Positions 59,580-64,000 of a stretch of DNA of 64,000 nucleotides are shown here, one piece after another. Origin of the DNA: Sipunculus nudus. Taxonomy: Eukaryota; Annelida; Sipuncula; Golfingiida; Sipunculidae. The position numbers were made by a program, and so were the translations under genes. The DNA is taken from the NCBI GenBank assembly GCA_026874595.1, contig CM049313.1:36344159-36408158 (forward strand). Reading direction: 5' to 3'. The notes under the pieces were generated by a model, which was given only the letters and a program-made list of their open reading frames with translations, did not search any database and was not told the origin of the DNA. Numbering within the stretch: the stretch's first letter is position 1; the number at the start of each line of letters is the position of its first letter.

Positions 59580-61440
59580 CTCATGGCCTACAGATACACA
59601 GTCAATTGACATAAACCAAACTAATCATCTGCATTTTTAGTGTACTTTCTAACACTACCAAACATGAAGGAGGAAAGTTCCATTCCAACTCAGCATATTG
59701 GTAAATCCCTCTGCATGTTGAATTTTTTACCTCATGAATACAAGCATGGCTCTCACAGGTTACTGGGTGCAGCCAACTTGTACGCACGTACAGGAAATGA
59801 CTTGTTACCAAAGAGATGGGTTTTCAGTTTCGTTTGTGAGTTCACAAGTATTCTCTTGCATTAATGCATCATTCATAGCATAATGTTAAGATTATGGGCT
59901 CAGGCTGTTTACCACAATATAAAGGCAATATGATAGAAGACCACTGCGATGCATTCCTCGATACTGCTTGTATCATGACTCAAGAAGGCTTACCAGGCCA
60001 ATTATTATTGCCAACTGAGTCAGGTTGTCATGGCTATATTTGTCATAGATGCTTTCTAATTCTTACAAACCACTGTATGGAAGAACTAGGTTTAGCTTGG
60101 GTGTTTCAAATGTCTATATGCTGCACTGTGTTAGAAACCTAGCAGACAGATACATTCTTATCAGTGATAAAATTATGATATTTCAGCTAAAGATTGTAGT
60201 AATTAATCAGACAAAAATTTTTCTTGTACCTTTTCATAATATTTCACTGAAAAGAGTTTCTCCACATTGAAATGTTGTTTGGGGCAGGTATTGTGATTAA
60301 ACAGTGCTAATCGCTACGACCAATATGTCATTATGAGTGTGCCATGGCACTTTCCCCCAAAACCTCATGTAATGCATGCCACCCCGGTCCCCTTCAAATG
60401 TACTGCTGTGTAAGGATTGTTTGGAGCTATACAAAGTCTCACTTGCTTACAGGCCTTACTATTGCACATGCCTTGAAATGTGTGTTTCATTTTCAGGCTA
60501 TGGTTAAATGTTAAAAATGAGTGTTGATTTATTTCTCAACATTTTTGTCATTTTGAAGGGAGGGGGGAATATTATAGATAAAACCTGCTGTGTTGTGGGG
60601 TAATACTGTTGTGTAAGTCATCAAACTATAAAAAATAACAGTTCCTATTTTATATACACTGTTCAGTTTAATCCAGCTTCTTGTAAACTATGAAATCTAC
60701 CTGCAAAATCAAAGATGGCAATTTGCCACCATTATTATAACTTTGTTGCTGGAGTTTCAGTTAGCAAATACAGATTGATTTCTTGTCTTCATTGATACAA
60801 AAACTGTTCTTGAGCTGCTGTCTGTATAATGATTAAACTTGGCTTGTAATATGAAGGCTCCCATTAAATTAGAGTGAATCATCTACTGTACCTAATGCAC
60901 AATCGATACATCAGACCTAGGCTTGTTTCACTCTTTACAACTTCCACAATGCCAGTTTAATTGCACTTTCATTTTATAGATTACCATATAGTTAACCATA
61001 CATTGTTTGGATGCATTTTGGTCATTAGTTTAGTGTGTAAAAGGTTGGTCAGAGTAGTGTGAAGGGGATAAAATGTATGATAAGTACTGTTATTTGCAAA
61101 TATTTTTAGATGAACATGTATTTGCCAAATTTGGTAGGAAAAAATACTTATTAATGTCATGCTTGCTGAGTTACATTTGCCAGAAAAAGAGATTTGTTCA
61201 CAGCCAATACAGAAATAGAGATTTTTTCACAGGCAATAGAAAACTTACTGTGCTTCATATGAAAAATTAAAAAATCATTCAGAATGAGAGACAAGGGAAG
61301 ATGACCTTGACAGGCATATGAATGATAAAGAAATATTCTTGAACTGGTCAAACCAAAGTAATTTTGCCTTTGGGTACAAGATGCATTCTTTTATCACAAT
61401 ATGCACAGCATAACAACTAATAAAACAAATAAAAAATGGT
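59580..61440. other. Unassigned sequence, possibly intronic
   Basis: No exon or repeat family recognised. Lies between the candidate promoter at 53.4 kb and the start-codon exon at 62.4 kb. Confidence 0.45.
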
Positions 61441-61445
61441 ACTGT

Positions 61446-62275
61446 TTAGCACAGCTGATTGAAAGTCATGTGAGCTATAAGGATCACTCCTTGTCTGCCG
61501 TTGGTCAGTCCATCTGTCTGTCTGTTAACAGGGCACAAATTATGACCCCTAGACTTAGAAACTATTAACTGAAAAAAGGTCCATAAAAATCTCCTTGGAA
61601 ACCTGAAATTAAGTCATGGTGACCAATATTCTTTGAACTATGAACCAAAAACATGATTTTAAGCACCCTGAAAATCAGATGGGCACAAATTATATCTGCT
61701 AGCCCTAGAATGTTCCAATGTAATGTACAGGGAACTCTTGAGCAATCTCCATGGAAACCTGAAATAAGGTCATTGTTACCTATAATTTAAATGCTGCCAG
61801 CCAAAAACATCCTTGGTACTCTCTATCAAACCTGAAATAAGGTCAAGGTGACCTATATTTTGCTTGGTACCAGACAAAACATCTTGGGCGATCTCCATCA
61901 AACCTGAAATAAGGTCATGGTGACCTATATTACTGGCCAAAAACATTTTAAGCACCTTGACAGTCAGACAGGGTACAAAACTTTACTGTTGGACCTAGAA
62001 TCCTCTTTCTTGACATCCATGGAGGGAAGTCCTTCAAAAATGTACATGGTAATTTTTAGCTCAGCTGACTGCTTACAAAACGTCTAGATTTCATGGGAAT
62101 GGCTAGACATATCATTAAGAAACTTTTTCTTTTTGTTAATTTTGAAGAACTTTAATATACAGTTAAATGGGGATACTACCTACAAATTTTGGCATTCAGA
62201 AGATAAAATTCCTTTTGTTCATGTCTTTCTAGTCAGCTGAGAGTCAGGACCCATGCCATGGGTCACTCCTTATGT
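61446..62275 (-). mobile_element. Element E4, reverse orientation, related to E1-E3 and E5
   Basis: Left end TTTAGCACAGCTGATTG, AAGTCATGTGAGCTATAAGG and GTCAGTCCATCTGTCTGTC corresponds to the reverse complement of module A. The right end TAGTCAGCTGAGAGTCAGG then CCATGGGTCACTCCTTATG is module B. The interior has about four degenerate ~120-bp units (GGAAACCTGAAAT-AGGTCA-GGTGACC) shared with the repeat at 23.4-24.8 kb. Non-coding. Confidence 0.7.
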
Positions 62276-62396
62276 TTAATATAAATTGCAATAAGCTTCT
62301 TTGTAAACCAGAAGGAATTATTTATGGTTCATTATTCTCAGCTGTGAAAGAACAATGTCAACCACTGGTTTTAAATATCTGTATGTTGTCTTTTAG

Positions 62397-62495
62397 AACT
62401 TATTCAGTGAGCTATGGATCAGAGGGAAGAGAAGCTTCGTGCTTTTGTGAATCGAACAGGGGCAGACCACAAAGTGGCCCGTGACATCCTCCAAG
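62397..62495 (+). CDS. Start-codon exon of a protein with a UBA-like N-terminus
   Basis: An acceptor (TTGTCTTTTAG) is followed by 17 bp of 5' UTR with an in-frame TGA, then ATG at 62414 and 27 codons plus one base up to a CAAG|GTATAG donor (phase 1). The peptide, including RAFVNRTGADHKVARDIL, has the FVxxTGAxxxxARxxL pattern of the first two helices of UBA-like domains found at the N-terminus of OTUD7 (Cezanne) deubiquitinases and, less closely, p47/NSFL1C. The next exon should complete it with a (G/E)xxWDLxxAL-like segment but lies outside the window. OTUD7 would be a cysteine protease that edits ubiquitin chains; the UBA-like part binds ubiquitin. The identity is a proposal from a 27-residue piece. 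Confidence 0.65.
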
Positions 62496-62529
62496 GTATA
62501 GTGTATGCATCAGCTTATACAGCTTACAA

Positions 62530-64000
62530 AATGTGGTATTACAAAAGTTTACACACCTGACACAGTGTTGTAATACACTAGTTTACACACCTTTCACAGT
62601 GTGGTAATGCACAAATTTACACACCTCACACAGTGTGGTAATACACAAGTTTACACACCTCACACAGAGTGGTAATACACAAGTTTACAATCCTAACACT
62701 GTGGTAATACACAAGTTTACACACCTTTCATAGTGTGGTAATACAAAAGTTTACACACCTCAGATAGTGTTGTAATACACAAGTTTACACTCCTAACACA
62801 GTGTGGTAATACACAAGTTTACACACCTTTAATAGTTTGGTAATACACAAGTTTAAACACCTCACACAGTGTTGTAATACACATGTTTTCACACCTTTCA
62901 CAGTGTGGTAATGCACAAATTTACACACCTCACACAGTGTGGTAATACACATGTTTACACACCTCACACAGTGCGGTAATACCCAAGTTTACACACCTCA
63001 CACAGAGTGGTAATACACAAGTTTACACACCTTTCATAGTGTGGTAATACAAAAGTTTACACACCTCAGATAGTGTTGTAATACACAAGTTTACACTCCT
63101 AACACAGTGTGGTAATACACAAGTTTAAACACCTCACACAGTGTTGTAATACACAAGTTTACACACCTTTCACAGTGTGGTAATGCACAAATTTACACAC
63201 CTCACACAGTGTGGTAATACACATGTTTACACACCTCACACAGTGTGGTAATACCCAAGTTTACACACCTCACACAGAGTGGTTATACACAAGTTTACAT
63301 TCCTAACACAGTGTGGTAATACACAGTATAACACACCTCACATAGTAGGGTCATACACAAGTTAAATCACCTCACACAGTGTTGTAGTACACAAGTTTAC
63401 ACACCTTTCACAGTGTAGTAATACACAAGTTTATACACCTCACACAGTGTGGAAATACACCTGTTTACACAACTCACACACTGTTGTAATACAAAAGTTT
63501 ACACACCTTTCACATGTTTACACACCTCACACAGTGTGGTAATACACAATTTTACACACCTCACACAGAGTGGCAATACACAAGTTTCCACACCTCGCAC
63601 AGTGTGGTAATACACAAGCTTACATAACTCGCACAGTGTGGTAATACACAAGTTTTCACACCTCACAAGGTGATGGAATACACACGTTTACACCCTTTCC
63701 TACCGTGTGGTAATTCACAAGTTTACACACGTCACACAGTGTTGGAATACACAAGCCTACATAACTCACACCCTGTTGTTAAACAAAAGTTTACACACCT
63801 TTCACCTTGTGGTAATAAATAAGTTTAAACACATCACACAGTGTGGTAATACACAGTATTACACACCTCACATAGTAGGGTCATACACAAGTTTATACAT
63901 CTCACACAATGTGGCACAGGATAGCTTACATTTCTTACATTGTGGAAATACACAAGTTAACACACCTCATTGAGTGTTGTAATACACAAATTTACACACC
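62530..64000 (+). repeat. 34-bp minisatellite in the first coding intron, runs off the window
   Basis: About 43 monomers of GTGGTAATACACAAGTTTAC followed by ACACCTCACACA and GT. Blocks of variants repeat every 306 bp (9 monomers) and 272 bp (8 monomers): GATAGTGTTG at about 62763 and 63069, TGCACAAATTTACAC at about 62608, 62912 and 63186. The array begins about 35 bp after the donor of the UBA-like exon. The last third (63300-64000) is more degenerate. Confidence 0.95.

Overview
This window looks like a gene-poor, repeat-dense piece of an animal nuclear genome. It is AT-rich and has isolated exons bounded by GT/AG splice sites, several LINE retrotransposon remnants, DNA-transposon derivatives with target-site duplications, three large tandem arrays and many TA microsatellites and poly-G tracts. 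Nothing bacterial is visible: no operons, no dense ORFs, no Shine-Dalgarno layout. The style of the repeats (terminal hairpin followed by TAAAAA next to GGACGGACGG runs, a dispersed GGTGGCGCCACC family, LINE tails ending in short repeats) suggests a marine invertebrate, most likely a spiralian such as a mollusc. That is an impression, not a proof.

Layout. 1-4000 is a 25-bp satellite cut by the left window edge. 4.0-14.3 kb is AT-rich sequence with repeats of ~140/280 bp and ~400 bp. 14.27-16.56 kb is a repeat (P) split by a mobile element (E1) whose empty site is preserved at 20.9 kb. 16.58-19.38 kb is a terminal-inverted-repeat element filled with exactly 36 monomers of 75 bp. 21.08-21.29 kb (minus) is a single exon of an RCC1-family protein, with a broken mariner transposase in the adjacent intron-like sequence. 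23.4-24.9 kb is a degenerate ~340-bp tandem repeat. 26.9-38.5 kb holds small CAG...CTG elements, a hAT-like element with an 8-bp target duplication and two long relatives of E1. 39.5-40.2 kb (minus) is a LINE 3' end, next to a CpG-richer segment. 43.0-45.7 kb is a nearly perfect tandem duplication of 1.33 kb. 45.36-48.0 kb (minus) is a LINE broken by a 1,133-bp insertion with a 10-bp target duplication. 48.8-51.7 kb (plus) is a second LINE with a 9-bp target duplication and a third LINE fragment nested in it. 53.39-53.52 kb looks like a promoter and non-coding first exon. 55.46-55.95 kb (minus) is a small valine-rich repeat ORF behind a TATA box and E-box. 58.15-59.57 kb is a second hAT-like element. 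62.40-62.50 kb (plus) is an exon with the start codon of a protein with a UBA-like N-terminus, followed at once by a 34-bp minisatellite that runs off the window.

Only three segments look like host coding sequence: the RCC1 exon, the UBA-like start exon and, less surely, the valine-rich ORF. The 53.4-kb promoter could serve the UBA-like gene, leaving a first intron of about 9 kb; this is inference. The main story is nested mobile-element history, and several insertions can be resolved to the base because target duplications, broken reading frames or an empty site survive.
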